DNA of 64,000 nucleotides from Oscillospiraceae bacterium (GCA_017506735.1 JAFVMW010000055.1:21321-85320), one strand, 5' to 3'; shown: positions 23,028 to 30,673, numbered from the stretch's first letter. A program made the numbers and translations. Notes: a model not told the origin generated them from the sequence alone.

Positions 23028-24331
23028 TAAAAGACACCTGCCTTCCAAGTATTACGGACAGGAGGTTCCATGACCGGAGGAAGGGACTCCCCTGCCACCT
23101 GCCCGTCGTCGATGATGATGGTACATTCGGAACCGGTGCTGACCCGGGTGGCGATGGCCTGCAGGTTCTGACTCTGGAGCCAGTTGCCAAACTCCCGGAG
23201 GGTGTTCAGATCCATCTGCTCCAGCTTATCCAGAAGCACAAAGCCGCACCGGGGATTCAGCGCCCGAACGATTGCGGTGGCAACCTTCAGCTGATCGCTG
23301 CCGCTCATGCCGTCCCACTTCTTTCCGTGGTAAGTCAGCTCACCGGCCTCCACAGACAGTCCTTCCAGAGGAAGCACCGCACCGTTGAGCAGATCCACCT
23401 TTGCCTGCCGGGTGCTTTCCAGTTCTCCGGTGAGGGCATCGTACTGCTCCTGATACCGCTGGGCCTCCTGCTCAGACCGCTCCCGGTCGGAGTTAGCCCT
23501 TACCTTGATGTTGATGGCCTCGATATTCATCAGATCCTGCTCAATCTGAGCGGTGGATTCATCGTGGAGATCTTCGGCAGACTTCCGGGCAGTCTCCAGG
23601 TCGGCAATGAGTAATTCATACTGCTCGTTCATCTCTTTCAAAACAGCTTCCTGCCGGACAATATCCCGTGCCAGCTGGTGGCATTCGTTGTCTAACCTGT
23701 CGGCAATCTGCCGCTTGCGCTGGTTCTCACCATTCCGGGCGAGAATGGCCTGCTGCCGCTGAATCAGTTCATAGGCAGACACAGGCTCCTTCGGTGCGTC
23801 CGGGTAGAAGGGCATTTCCAGAGCGAACTTCTTCTTCCGGTCTGCCTCCTGGCCGATCATGCGCCGCCGGTTGTAGAGATCCGTCTCCTGCCGTTCCAGT
23901 GCCCGGAGCTGATCACCCACACCGATGATCTGCAAGAGGGTGTTGGCCTTCTCCCGGTTGGGGGCTTCCATGAACTTGGGAAGGTTCAGGGCCAGCTCCT
24001 CCACGAAGCTGTTCAGTAGCTGCTGTCCACTGCGCTTGCCATTGGGGTCGGTGACTTTCAGTGCGCTGTTCTTGCCGGAGCGTTCCACCACCAGTCCGTT
24101 GGACAGAGTGATCTTCACCATGGGCGGCAGCACCGAGCCGTCCCGAACGGGGTTGCTGGGCTTGTACCGGTCGCCGCCCAGAGCCCATGCGATGGTGTCC
24201 AGGATGCTGGTCTTGCCCTGATTGTTATTGCCCCCGATGACAGTCAGTCCAGACGCGGCAGGCTCCAGAGCCACAGCCCGGATCCGCTTGACGTTCTCAA
24301 ATTCGAGGGCATTGATTTTGATGGATTCCAT
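23027..24331 (-). CDS. Rad50/SbcC-like phage ATPase
   Basis: A 434-residue ABC-type ATPase. The N-terminal head has GGNNNQGKTS (about 33-42). A coiled coil covers roughly 150-330, with the zinc hook absent. The C-terminal head has MSGSDQLK (signature) and FVLLDKLEQMD as Walker B, where the usual LLDE glutamate is a lysine and a Glu follows two residues later. It may hold DNA ends for the recombination proteins downstream. The ATG at 24331 follows AGGAG by 8 bases. A TTG at 24337 is in frame but less suited. Confidence 0.8.
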   Translation of the reverse strand: MESIKINALEFENVKRIRAVALEPAASGLTVIGGNNNQGKTSILDTIAWALGGDRYKPSNPVRDGSVLPPMVKITLSNGLVVERSGKNSALKVTDPNGKRSGQQLLNSFVEELALNLPKFMEAPNREKANTLLQIIGVGDQLRALERQETDLYNRRRMIGQEADRKKKFALEMPFYPDAPKEPVSAYELIQRQQAILARNGENQRKRQIADRLDNECHQLARDIVRQEAVLKEMNEQYELLIADLETARKSAEDLHDESTAQIEQDLMNIEAINIKVRANSDRERSEQEAQRYQEQYDALTGELESTRQAKVDLLNGAVLPLEGLSVEAGELTYHGKKWDGMSGSDQLKVATAIVRALNPRCGFVLLDKLEQMDLNTLREFGNWLQSQNLQAIATRVSTGSECTIIIDDGQVAGESLPPVMEPPVRNTWKAGVF

Positions 24332-24360
24332 TTGCAAATCTCCTATCTATGTGTTAGACT

Positions 24361-24423
24361 AGGGATGGAGTAACATCCCTGCCGCCCGATTCCGGTCTTG
24401 CCCACCGGAGGGCGGCTTTTTAT
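24361..24423 (+). terminator. Two hairpins with a plus-strand T tract
   Basis: AGGGATG/CATCCCT (24361-24380), then GCCGCCC/GGGCGGC (24381-24416) with an inner CCGGT/ACCGG, followed by TTTTTATTT on the plus strand. All nearby genes are on the minus strand. The signal would stop rightward transcription, perhaps from an antisense RNA. On the minus strand it would be a leader structure of the Rad50-like gene. Confidence 0.5.
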
Positions 24424-24433
24424 TTACCCTGCA

Positions 24434-24778
24434 TCAGGACGCCTTGCCGATCTGGATGCCCAGAACGATGGACCATGCAACGTTGCCGATGTGCATCAGA
24501 TACCCGGCGATGTGGCCCACATGGGCAAGGATGATCAGGGTGGTACAGCCGATAACCCAGAGGGTGGCGTGCATGGCCATGTGCTTAATGGCGGCGATGC
24601 GACGGGCCCGGAGGGCTTCCTCTGCCCGGCGCTGGTTTTCCAACTCAAACTGAGCGGAAGCACTGATGCGGTGGGTATGCTCCCGGTGGATCTGCTCCCG
24701 GTGTTCCCTGGTTGCGTTGTTGAGCACCGCGTGCTCCTGCGCCTCCTGCGCAGCGGGGATGGTGTTGGGTTCGTTCAT
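24434..24778 (-). CDS. Small phage membrane protein
   Basis: A 114-residue protein beginning MNEPNTIPAAQEAQEHAV. Residues 15-65 are a charged helix. Two hydrophobic segments follow (about 70-88 and 92-110), so the protein probably has an inside-facing helix and a membrane hairpin. Histidines are frequent in it (HREQIHREHTHR). Start overlaps the HTH gene stop by 4 bases. No family recognised; early phage membrane proteins can act in exclusion. Confidence 0.6.
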   Translation of the reverse strand: MNEPNTIPAAQEAQEHAVLNNATREHREQIHREHTHRISASAQFELENQRRAEEALRARRIAAIKHMAMHATLWVIGCTTLIILAHVGHIAGYLMHIGNVAWSIVLGIQIGKAS

Positions 24779-25056
24779 GCGGATTCCTCCATTTTCTTGA
24801 TTTGTTTGGTGGTGTACCCCAGAAACCGGAGGACATCAGCCGGTTCCAGCCCTGCCGCCGTGATTACCAGCCGAAGTTGGCTCACGGTGAAGCTGCTGGG
24901 GTCTTTCATCTTTCTGTTTACGGTAGCGGTGGGGATGCCGGACAAGTCGGCCAGATCTTTCTCATGGCGAAGCCCCTGATTGACCAGTCCGTGGAACACC
25001 GCTTTGCGGAAGTCCTCATCCGCATATTGCTGGGCGTACTGCCGAATTCGCGGCAT
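24775..25056 (-). CDS. Phage HTH DNA-binding protein
   Basis: A 93-residue protein beginning MPRIRQYAQQYADEDF. DLADLSGIPTATVNRKMKDP (about 37-56) is a helix-turn-helix, and LRLVITAAGLEPADVLRFLG follows in the typical XRE manner. It is the second gene after the lysogeny switch, so it may regulate early genes. A GGAGG-like site precedes the ATG. Overlap with the next gene is 4 bases. Confidence 0.7.
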   Translation of the reverse strand: MPRIRQYAQQYADEDFRKAVFHGLVNQGLRHEKDLADLSGIPTATVNRKMKDPSSFTVSQLRLVITAAGLEPADVLRFLGYTTKQIKKMEESA

Positions 25057-25117
25057 GATCGGTTCCTCCTTTGGTGATTCTTGGGTTTTGTGTCCGTTTT
25101 ATTGGACATCGTGTGTG

Positions 25118-25342
25118 CTAGGATTCAAGTGGAGCATCAATCTCCAGAATGTTGCAGATTGCTTGAACGATTTTAGGTGCATTTCTTTCACCAGTAAGGA
25201 TTTTGTAAGTGTACCCACTGTCCATAAACAAACCGGTCTGAGAGCGCACCTTTTCCTCTAACCACTTCTGGGTTTTACCTCTACGCAAAAGCTCCGTCTT
25301 TACGCACAAACCGAACGGTGTCAATTTGCAGGATTCCAACAA
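25118..25342 (-). CDS. Cro-like HTH protein
   Basis: A 74-residue protein, the first gene left of the immunity switch. The start is TTG at 25342, 6 bases after GGAGG. KTELLRRGKTQKWLEEKV and YTYKILTGERNAPKIVQAIC form an XRE-type helix-turn-helix. Place, size and direction match Cro. It would bind the GTACGG operators and turn off the repressor promoter; this is inferred from position. Confidence 0.7.
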   Translation of the reverse strand: MLESCKLTPFGLCVKTELLRRGKTQKWLEEKVRSQTGLFMDSGYTYKILTGERNAPKIVQAICNILEIDAPLES

Positions 25343-25369
25343 ACCTAACCTCCTTCCGTACTTTATGTA

Positions 25370-25398
25370 TTGACAAGTACGGAATACTGTACTATATT
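25370..25398 (+). promoter_or_regulatory. Repressor promoter with operator in its spacer
   Basis: TTGACA (25370-25375), a 17-base spacer, TATATT (25393-25398). The spacer contains the operator GTACGGAATACTGTAC (25377-25392). It points right toward the CI-like gene at 25536, giving a leader of about 130 bases that crosses the early promoter. Confidence 0.75.
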
Positions 25399-25517
25399 AA
25401 AAGTGCCAACCAACTAATAATGTACGGCATTCCGTGCCTCGCACCAGTATAGTAGCACTGATTTCCGTACAAGTCAACACATTTAGTACGGATTCCAGTA
25501 TATTCGGCATTCCGTAC
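25377..25517. promoter_or_regulatory. Operator cluster of the lysogeny switch
   Basis: Five imperfect copies of a GTACGG-N4-CCGTAC type palindrome: 25377-25392, 25422-25437, 25455-25470, 25486-25501 and 25502-25517. Two half sites lie further right inside the start of the repressor gene (about 25547 and 25569). Two of the copies fill promoter spacers. They are probably bound by the CI-like and Cro-like proteins. Confidence 0.75.
25449..25477 (-). promoter_or_regulatory. Early (leftward) phage promoter with operator in its spacer
   Basis: On the minus strand TTGACT (25472-25477), 17 bases, TACTAT (25449-25454). The spacer is the operator copy at 25455-25470. It drives the Cro-like gene and the replication operon and faces the repressor promoter. 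Confidence 0.7.
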
Positions 25518-25535
25518 AAATTCGAGGTGCAATAA

Positions 25536-25958
25536 ATGGGTACTATGTACGGAATTATCGAGCAGCTTTGTACGGAACGCGGAATCAAACCCGGAAAGCT
25601 ATGCTCTGAACTCGGAATCAGCCGCGGTATTCTGAGCGACCTGAAAGCCGGCCGGACGAAAAAGCTATCTGCAGAAAATGTCGCCAAAATATCTGCCTAT
25701 TTTGGCGTATCTACAGACTATCTTCTGGGCAATGTAAGCGATCCGTTTTTCCATCTGGACAATGATCGTATCCTTAGAGAGATAAATAGTTACGAAGAAG
25801 AAAAGCCCCTCGTCAATGATGACAAGGAGCTTACTGAGTATTTGGAAATATTAAAAACACGGCCAGAAATGCGGATGCTATTCCGGCTCTCCAAAGATGC
25901 CACTAAGGAGGACGTGGAAGCAGCGGTCCGGATCATCGAGGCCCTGCGCAAGAAATAG
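25536..25958 (+). CDS. CI-type XRE repressor
   Basis: A 140-residue repressor. The helix-turn-helix covers about residues 18-45 (KLCSELGISRGILSDLKAGR, then ENVAKISAYFGVS), and the C-terminal part is helical and acidic. No RecA-type autocleavage domain is present, so induction must work otherwise, probably through the ImmA-like protease encoded next. The ATG at 25536 follows GAGGTG by 6 bases. It sits at the right edge of a cluster of five operators and probably represses the leftward early promoter and its own. Confidence 0.85.
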   Translation: MGTMYGIIEQLCTERGIKPGKLCSELGISRGILSDLKAGRTKKLSAENVAKISAYFGVSTDYLLGNVSDPFFHLDNDRILREINSYEEEKPLVNDDKELTEYLEILKTRPEMRMLFRLSKDATKEDVEAAVRIIEALRKK

Positions 25959-25968
25959 AGGAGATTCT

Positions 25969-26184
25969 ATGGGCAGCCAAGTCTATGTGCGAATGATTGC
26001 TTTTCCCAGAACCGTAAATGCCGTCACTTTGCCCAACGACGACGGTTCATTCGATGTCTATATCAATGCCAAACTACCTCCTGAGCTTCAGGTGAAAGCA
26101 TTAGAGCACGAACTTGAGCATATCAATCGAGACCACTTCTATAACGAAGATCCGGTGGGGAGAAATGAGCTGGAGGCTGGATGA
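25969..26184 (+). CDS. Minimal ImmA/IrrE-like metallopeptidase
   Basis: A 71-residue protein beginning MGSQVYVRMIAF. It holds HELEH (47-51), the zinc site of ImmA/IrrE peptidases, here as LEHELEHINRDHF. The family is usually 120-180 residues long, so this is a short form lacking most of the N-terminal fold; similar short forms are known in clostridial prophages. The gene follows the repressor by 10 bases with GAGGAG before the ATG. In ICEBs1-type switches ImmA cleaves the repressor after damage, and the same job is likely here. Confidence 0.75.
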   Translation: MGSQVYVRMIAFPRTVNAVTLPNDDGSFDVYINAKLPPELQVKALEHELEHINRDHFYNEDPVGRNELEAG

Positions 26185-26299
26185 ATAAAAAGGCTGTAGC
26201 CTTCACCAGTGCGATCAAATAAATGTCACCTTTCACCTGTTGGCGACATATCCATCTGGAGGTATTATCCTCAGAATCAAACAGAAAGAAGGAATTACC

Positions 26300-27235
26300 A
26301 TGGCATTGATCCCTTGCCCTGAATGCCAGCGTCAGATTTCTGACAAAGCATCGTTCTGCCCCCAATGTGGCTACCCGATGAATCCGGCCCCGCGCACGAC
26401 TACTCCTCGTCCTGTGCCTGGCGCACGCCCTGTCACCCCTGCTCCCACGCCTCCTCCGCGTCCAGTCTACCAGCAGCCTCAAACCTACCCGGAAGCACCT
26501 CCAAGAGTTGTCCACGATCTCACCGATGAGGAAATGGCCGAACTGTGCCCCGGTATGGTTTCCACCTCCGTCAAAAAAGCAAAGAAGAAGTCCATCTTCA
26601 AGCGCTGGTGGTTCTGGGCTGTCGTGGTGGCTGTCGTGGTGGCGGCCGTGATCGGTGTGTTTTTGGCCAATGGAGAGTTCTCCTTATCCTCCATCATTCC
26701 TCCCAGTTCTGAAACCGAAGCTGGTGGGACTGTGACACCGGAATCTACAACATCCGGCGGCATTGACACGGATGAACATCTGCTCACTGTCGAGATCACC
26801 CTTCCTGGCTCCATGTTTGAGAACGAGGACATGACCACCTTTGACCCCGAGATCTATGCTGAGGAAAACAATTTCCTGTCCGCCAAGATCAACGAAGATG
26901 GTTCTGTCACCATCAAGATGACACGATCCAGGCACAACGAACTTCTGAAAGAGATGTCCGATTCTCTGGATGCAAGCTTTGCAGAACTTATTGAAGGCGA
27001 AGATACCCCTTATATCAAGGAAATCACTCACAATGATGATTTCAGCGTTGTTACGATCCGTGTTGACCGTGCCGCATACGAAAACTCCTGGGACTTCACG
27101 CCCCTTACAGTGAGCATCAGCGCCATGTTTTACCAGGCATTTCTGGATATGGATTATCATGTAGAAATTATCATACTGGATGTTGATACTGGCGATGTGA
27201 TTAACACTTCTGTCTATCCCGGCGAAACAGAATAA
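26300..27235 (+). CDS. Zinc-ribbon membrane protein of the lysogeny region
   Basis: A 311-residue protein. An N-terminal zinc ribbon (Cys6, 9, 20, 23) is followed by a Pro/Thr-rich linker (about 30-70), a basic patch, one membrane helix (about 103-124) and an outside domain of about 185 residues. The ATG at 26300 follows AAGGA by 7 bases. A frame beginning at 26240 lacks such a site. Lysogeny-region proteins of this build are common in Firmicutes prophages and some block superinfection; that is unproven here. Confidence 0.75.
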   Translation: MALIPCPECQRQISDKASFCPQCGYPMNPAPRTTTPRPVPGARPVTPAPTPPPRPVYQQPQTYPEAPPRVVHDLTDEEMAELCPGMVSTSVKKAKKKSIFKRWWFWAVVVAVVVAAVIGVFLANGEFSLSSIIPPSSETEAGGTVTPESTTSGGIDTDEHLLTVEITLPGSMFENEDMTTFDPEIYAEENNFLSAKINEDGSVTIKMTRSRHNELLKEMSDSLDASFAELIEGEDTPYIKEITHNDDFSVVTIRVDRAAYENSWDFTPLTVSISAMFYQAFLDMDYHVEIIILDVDTGDVINTSVYPGETE

Positions 27236-27244
27236 TAATAAAAA

Positions 27245-27272
27245 ACGCCCCGGTGCGCTAACACCGAGGCGT
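27245..27272 (-). terminator. Hairpin with leftward T tract before the integrase
   Basis: Stem ACGCCCCGGTG with CACCGAGGCGT (one mismatch each side), followed on the minus strand by TTTTTTATTATT. Genes on both sides are on the plus strand, so it would mainly stop leftward transcription entering from the host or from the integrase antisense strand. On the plus strand it lacks a T tract. Confidence 0.5.
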
Positions 27273-27393
27273 GTGCCAGAAGGAGCTACCAACTCCCAAA
27301 GGCCGTTGCAAACAAATCCACCCAAGAACCACCAAGGGAGCAGTCTGCCCATTTATTATACCTGCTCCCTGCCCAAAAAGCAAGGAGGAACCT

Positions 27394-28440
27394 ATGAAAA
27401 TTCCCGAGCCGAGGAAACTCCCTTCTGGATCCTGGAATGTCCGAGTCCAGATCGACGGTGTCACCAGATCCATCACCAGACCCACCAAAAAGGCCTGCAT
27501 CCAGGATGCCGCTGCCCTGAAAACCGGCATCCGGAACGCCCCAAAGAAGAACGAAGCCACCCTATCCGCTGCCATCGACCGCTATATTTCCGACCGGGCA
27601 AATGTCCTCAGTCCTTCCACCATTCGTGGGTACCGGGCCATTCAGCGGCTCCGGTTCCAGCCCATGATGCAGCGGAACATCGATACCATCAATCAGGAGC
27701 AGTGGCAGCGAGCCGTGAACCAGGAAGCCAAGCTCTGCTCTGCCAAAACGCTAAAAAACGCATGGGGATTCATCGCCTCTGTGATCGTGGATGCCACCGG
27801 CCAGCGCATTACAGTCCGGCTCCCTCAGGTGGTAGCAAACGATCTGCCCTACCTGACCGCCGAGCAGATCCCCACGTTTCTGGATGCCATCAAGGGGAAC
27901 TATTGTGAGATCGCTATCCTGCTGGGGCTCTCCAGCCTTCGTCGGTCGGAGATCCTTGCCCTGCGGTGGGAGGACATCGACCTGAAGAAAGGCTGTATCT
28001 ACGTCCGTGGTGCTGCTGTGTTGGATGCTGATGGTAACCTGATCCAGCGGAAGGAAAACAAAAACACCAGTTCCCGGCGGACCGTCCCGTTCCTGCTCCC
28101 CCAGCTCCGTGCCGCCGTGGAAGCCGCTGACAAAAGCACAGAATTTGTGGTGACCTGCAACCCGAACACCATCTGGAGCTGCACCAACAAAGCCTGTCGC
28201 GCCGCAGGCCTTCCGGAGATCGGTGCCCACGGCCTGCGCCGCAGTTTCGCCAGTCTCGCCTACCACCTCCAAATCCCGGAAGAGATCACCATGAAAGCCG
28301 GCGGTTGGTCTGATATCTATACCATGCGGAAAATCTACACCAAAGTATCTGACCTCGATATTACCACTCAGGGTGAGCGATATGAGGCTTTTTTTGGAAA
28401 ACTGGAACAAAAAACTGGAACGGAAACTGAAAACGCTTAG
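27394..28440 (+). CDS. int: Tyrosine-type phage integrase
   Basis: A 348-residue site-specific recombinase. It has the N-terminal arm-binding part (KIPEPRKLPSGSWNVRVQID), a SAM-like core-binding domain (about 55-145), and a catalytic domain with Arg184 (LSSLRRSEIL), His279-x-x-Arg282 (HGLRR), and Tyr315 (MRKIYTK). The ATG at 27394 has GGAGG 8 bases upstream; a longer frame to 27271 overlaps a hairpin. It ends 28 bases before a tRNA 3' end, the standard attachment layout. The reaction excises or inserts the prophage. Confidence 0.95.
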   Translation: MKIPEPRKLPSGSWNVRVQIDGVTRSITRPTKKACIQDAAALKTGIRNAPKKNEATLSAAIDRYISDRANVLSPSTIRGYRAIQRLRFQPMMQRNIDTINQEQWQRAVNQEAKLCSAKTLKNAWGFIASVIVDATGQRITVRLPQVVANDLPYLTAEQIPTFLDAIKGNYCEIAILLGLSSLRRSEILALRWEDIDLKKGCIYVRGAAVLDADGNLIQRKENKNTSSRRTVPFLLPQLRAAVEAADKSTEFVVTCNPNTIWSCTNKACRAAGLPEIGAHGLRRSFASLAYHLQIPEEITMKAGGWSDIYTMRKIYTKVSDLDITTQGERYEAFFGKLEQKTGTETENA

Positions 28441-28468
28441 AGCCGCAACGGTTTTTCGCATTTCAAAA

Positions 28469-28496
28469 GTGGGTTCGAGTCCCATCTCTCGCACCA
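28469..28496 (+). other. tRNA 3' fragment, probable prophage attachment site
   Basis: GTGGG-TTCGAGT-CCCAT is a T arm, followed by CTCTCGC (3' acceptor strand), A, and CCA at 28494-28496. No 5' half precedes it; the integrase end does. The full tRNA with 5' GCGAGAG should lie beyond the left end of the prophage. The discriminator A and the acceptor would suit tRNA-Leu, but identity is not fixed. Confidence 0.75.
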
Positions 28497-28497
28497 A

Positions 28498-28535
28498 AAT
28501 TCCGGTTACCCCTTACGGGGTGACCGGAATTTTTT
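28498..28535 (+). terminator. Terminator after the tRNA end
   Basis: A 15-bp near-perfect stem (AATTCCGGT..ACCCC with GGGGT..ACCGGAATT) and a TTAC loop, followed by six T. It is bidirectional in form and ends tRNA transcription. Confidence 0.8.
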
Positions 28536-28734
28536 GTGCGGAGATGGGACTCGAAAGCCCGGCCCAAGCGAAGCGAGGATACAAAACAGTCCGGTGGACT
28601 GTTTTGTAAGGCGTGGGAGAGTCCCTCAGATTTCATCCACATCCGGTACGAATGTGGATAAAATCTGAATATGTCCGATACCGAAAAATTTTGGTATGAG
28701 CGCACTTTTCAAAAAGTCCTATAAGCAGACTCCA
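28536..28734. repeat. Intergenic repeat copy A with inverted T-arm-like sequence
   Basis: Contains GGGACTCGAAAG (28546-28557; reverse of a tRNA T loop), a CCGG-centred hairpin (28582-28607), CGTGGGAGAGTCCC (28612-28625), and then TTGGTATGA...AAAAGTCCTATAAG (28691-28724). All blocks recur at 30395-30600. No gene is present. Confidence 0.6.
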
Positions 28735-28769
28735 CCAAAAAACCAGATACCCATTTGGGGTATCTGGTT
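28735..28769 (-). terminator. Terminator after the NCS2 permease gene
   Basis: A 12-bp stem (28741-28752 with 28758-28769) with a 5-base loop and six T on the minus strand. It ends the permease transcript. Confidence 0.8.
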
Positions 28770-28810
28770 TATTAATGTCTGGATGGAATATGCAAAAATT
28801 CCAGTGACAA

Positions 28811-30247
28811 TCACACGGCCAGGAAGAACTTCACGAGGAACAGTGCGGAAATGATATAGGTCAAGACAGAAACCTCTTTAGCCTTGCCGCCAAAGACCTT
28901 CATGATGGTGTAGCTGATCAGACCGATGCCGATGGCATGGCCGATGGAGCCAGAAACAGGCATACCAATGAGCATCAGGGACACAGGAACCATCTGGTCC
29001 ATATCGTTGAAGTCAACCTTTTGCAGACCCTGCAGCATCAGAACACCAACATAGATCAGTGCAGCGGAAGTAGCGGCTGCGGGAATGATGGCAGCAACAG
29101 GAGCAATGAACATACAGGCCAGGAACATCAGGCCACAGACCAGAGCAGTTAGGCCGGTACGGCCACCTGCCTCAACACCAGCAGCAGACTCAACGAAGGT
29201 AGTGACAGTGGAGGTGCCAGTGCAGGAACCGAAAACGGTACCAATGGCATCAGACAGCAGGGCTTCTTTCATGTGAGGCATATTGCCGTTTTCGTCCACC
29301 ATACCTGCGCGGGAGGCAGTGCCCACCAGAGTGCCGATGGTGTCGAACATATCGATGACACAGAAAGTAATGATCAGAGTAATGACTGTGAACCAGCCAA
29401 TCTCTGCCAGACCGGCAAAATTGAACTTGAAGAAGGTGGTCTCCATCATGTCAGCCACAGGAGGCACAAAGGAGGCACTTGCCAGGGAAGCGAAGGGATT
29501 GGTGCCCAATAACACAAAGGAGCCAATCCAGTAGACAACAGAAGCGATCAGCATGCCAAACAGAACAGCTCCCTTAACACCCTTCTTGGCCATGGCCACA
29601 ATGGCAAACAGGCCGACAAACATGGTGACAACCGTCAGAACCATGGTGGCATAGCCAGCATCGCCCATATTGCCCTGCAGAACGCTGGGTGTCAGAGCAC
29701 CGAAGAAGTCACGCATGACATAGAAGGGTGTGGTAAAACCATTACCCTCAGCATAAATGCCTACATTGGATCCTAAACCAATGTTCATCAGCATCAGGCC
29801 GATAGCAGGAGAAATGCCCAGACGGATGCCCAAAGGAATGGATTCCACAATCTTCTCACGGACATTGAAGATGGACAGAACAATAAACACGATGCCTTCA
29901 ATCAGAATGATGATCAAGGCAGTCTGGAAGGAGGCTAGATAGCTCATACCGGTCAGTGTAACGACATTACCTACGACCACGGCAAAGAAGCTGTTCAGAC
30001 CCATGCCGGGAGCCATGCAGAAGGGCTTGTTGGCCAGGAATGCCATGCAGACCATACCCGTAAAGGAAGCCAGGCAGGTTGCCATAAAGACACCGTTCCA
30101 TAGTGCGCTGCCAGCATCAAAATTTGTCAGCAGGTTGGGATTCAGGGCAATAATGTAAGCCATAGTCATAAAGGTGGTGAGACCTGCAATTATTTCGATT
30201 TTGGCATTTGTGCCATTTTCCTTCAATTTGAATAGTCTTTCTAACAT
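28811..30247 (-). CDS. NCS2 family guanine/hypoxanthine permease (AzgA-like)
   Basis: A 478-residue integral membrane protein with about 12-14 hydrophobic helices. The N-terminus MLERLFKLKENGTNAKIEIIAG followed by LTTFMTMAYI (split here at 22 as LERLFKLKEN...EIIAGLTTF) and the GMGLNSFFA and TSTVTTFVES motifs identify the AzgA branch, which takes up guanine, hypoxanthine or adenine with protons. It is a single-gene unit with its own promoter and terminator. No purine riboswitch is seen in the 50-base leader. Length is normal for the family. Confidence 0.9.
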   Translation of the reverse strand: MLERLFKLKENGTNAKIEIIAGLTTFMTMAYIIALNPNLLTNFDAGSALWNGVFMATCLASFTGMVCMAFLANKPFCMAPGMGLNSFFAVVVGNVVTLTGMSYLASFQTALIIILIEGIVFIVLSIFNVREKIVESIPLGIRLGISPAIGLMLMNIGLGSNVGIYAEGNGFTTPFYVMRDFFGALTPSVLQGNMGDAGYATMVLTVVTMFVGLFAIVAMAKKGVKGAVLFGMLIASVVYWIGSFVLLGTNPFASLASASFVPPVADMMETTFFKFNFAGLAEIGWFTVITLIITFCVIDMFDTIGTLVGTASRAGMVDENGNMPHMKEALLSDAIGTVFGSCTGTSTVTTFVESAAGVEAGGRTGLTALVCGLMFLACMFIAPVAAIIPAAATSAALIYVGVLMLQGLQKVDFNDMDQMVPVSLMLIGMPVSGSIGHAIGIGLISYTIMKVFGGKAKEVSVLTYIISALFLVKFFLAV

Positions 30248-30298
30248 ATGATATACCTTTCTTTCCTGATTCTAGTTAAGTGAAACTAATGCTTAATC

Positions 30299-30327
30299 AT
30301 TATACCATTTCATGAACGTGGAATCAA
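30299..30327 (-). promoter_or_regulatory. Promoter of the purine permease
   Basis: Minus strand TTGATT (30322-30327), 17 bases, TATAAT (30299-30304), about 50 bases before the start codon. Confidence 0.75.
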
Positions 30328-30394
30328 GAATTATCAACGGGTTTTCTCTATAATAGTGAAGCAAAAACAAGGAAATTTGATGATCTGAAATCCG

Positions 30395-30600
30395 AAAAAC
30401 CGTTGGTATGACAACATTTTTTGAAAAGTCCTATAAGAACACTCGCACAAAAAAGAGGTCGTCCTAACGGACGACCTCTTTTTTGGTATGGGCGACGGGA
30501 CTCGAAAGGCCGTTAAGAAAACATGCCGGTGGCATGTTTTCAGGCCGTGGGAGAGTCCCCCGGTTTTCGGATGCATCCCGGAGGGATGTGGACGGAAACC
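30395..30600. repeat. Intergenic repeat copy B with inverted T-arm-like sequence
   Basis: TTGGTATGA...AAAAGTCCTATAAG (30404-30436), a perfect hairpin with A/T tracts, GGGACTCGAAAG (30497-30508), AAAACATGCCGGTGGCATGTTTT (split: AAAACATGCC, GGCATGTTTT), CGTGGGAGAGTCCCC (30546-30560). It shares its blocks with 28536-28734. Read on the minus strand, TTCGAGTCCCGTC..CCATACCA looks like a tRNA 3' end. Confidence 0.6.
30449..30484. terminator. Perfect bidirectional terminator in repeat B
   Basis: A 16-bp perfect stem with a TAAC loop (30449-30464 with 30469-30484), six A before and six T after. It would stop transcription in both directions, although no gene ends here. Confidence 0.7.
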
Positions 30601-30664
30601 GGTATACCCCTCCCAGAGATCCTGCCCAGCGTGCTTCTTACCCGTAGAAATATGCATTCCCATA

Positions 30665-30673
30665 TGATATAAT
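30665..30673 (+). promoter_or_regulatory. Extended -10 promoter for the nucleotidyltransferase gene
   Basis: TGATATAAT (30665-30673), an extended -10; no good -35 is seen 17 bases upstream. It precedes an AGGAGG and the ATG at 30711. Confidence 0.5.

Noticed and set aside
28469-28496. A complete tRNA gene next to the integrase
   Set aside because: Only the T arm, acceptor strand and CCA are present; the upstream bases are the integrase end and do not form D or anticodon arms.
30248-30340. Purine riboswitch before the NCS2 permease
   Set aside because: The leader is only about 50 bases from a good promoter and lacks the conserved three-way-junction sequence.
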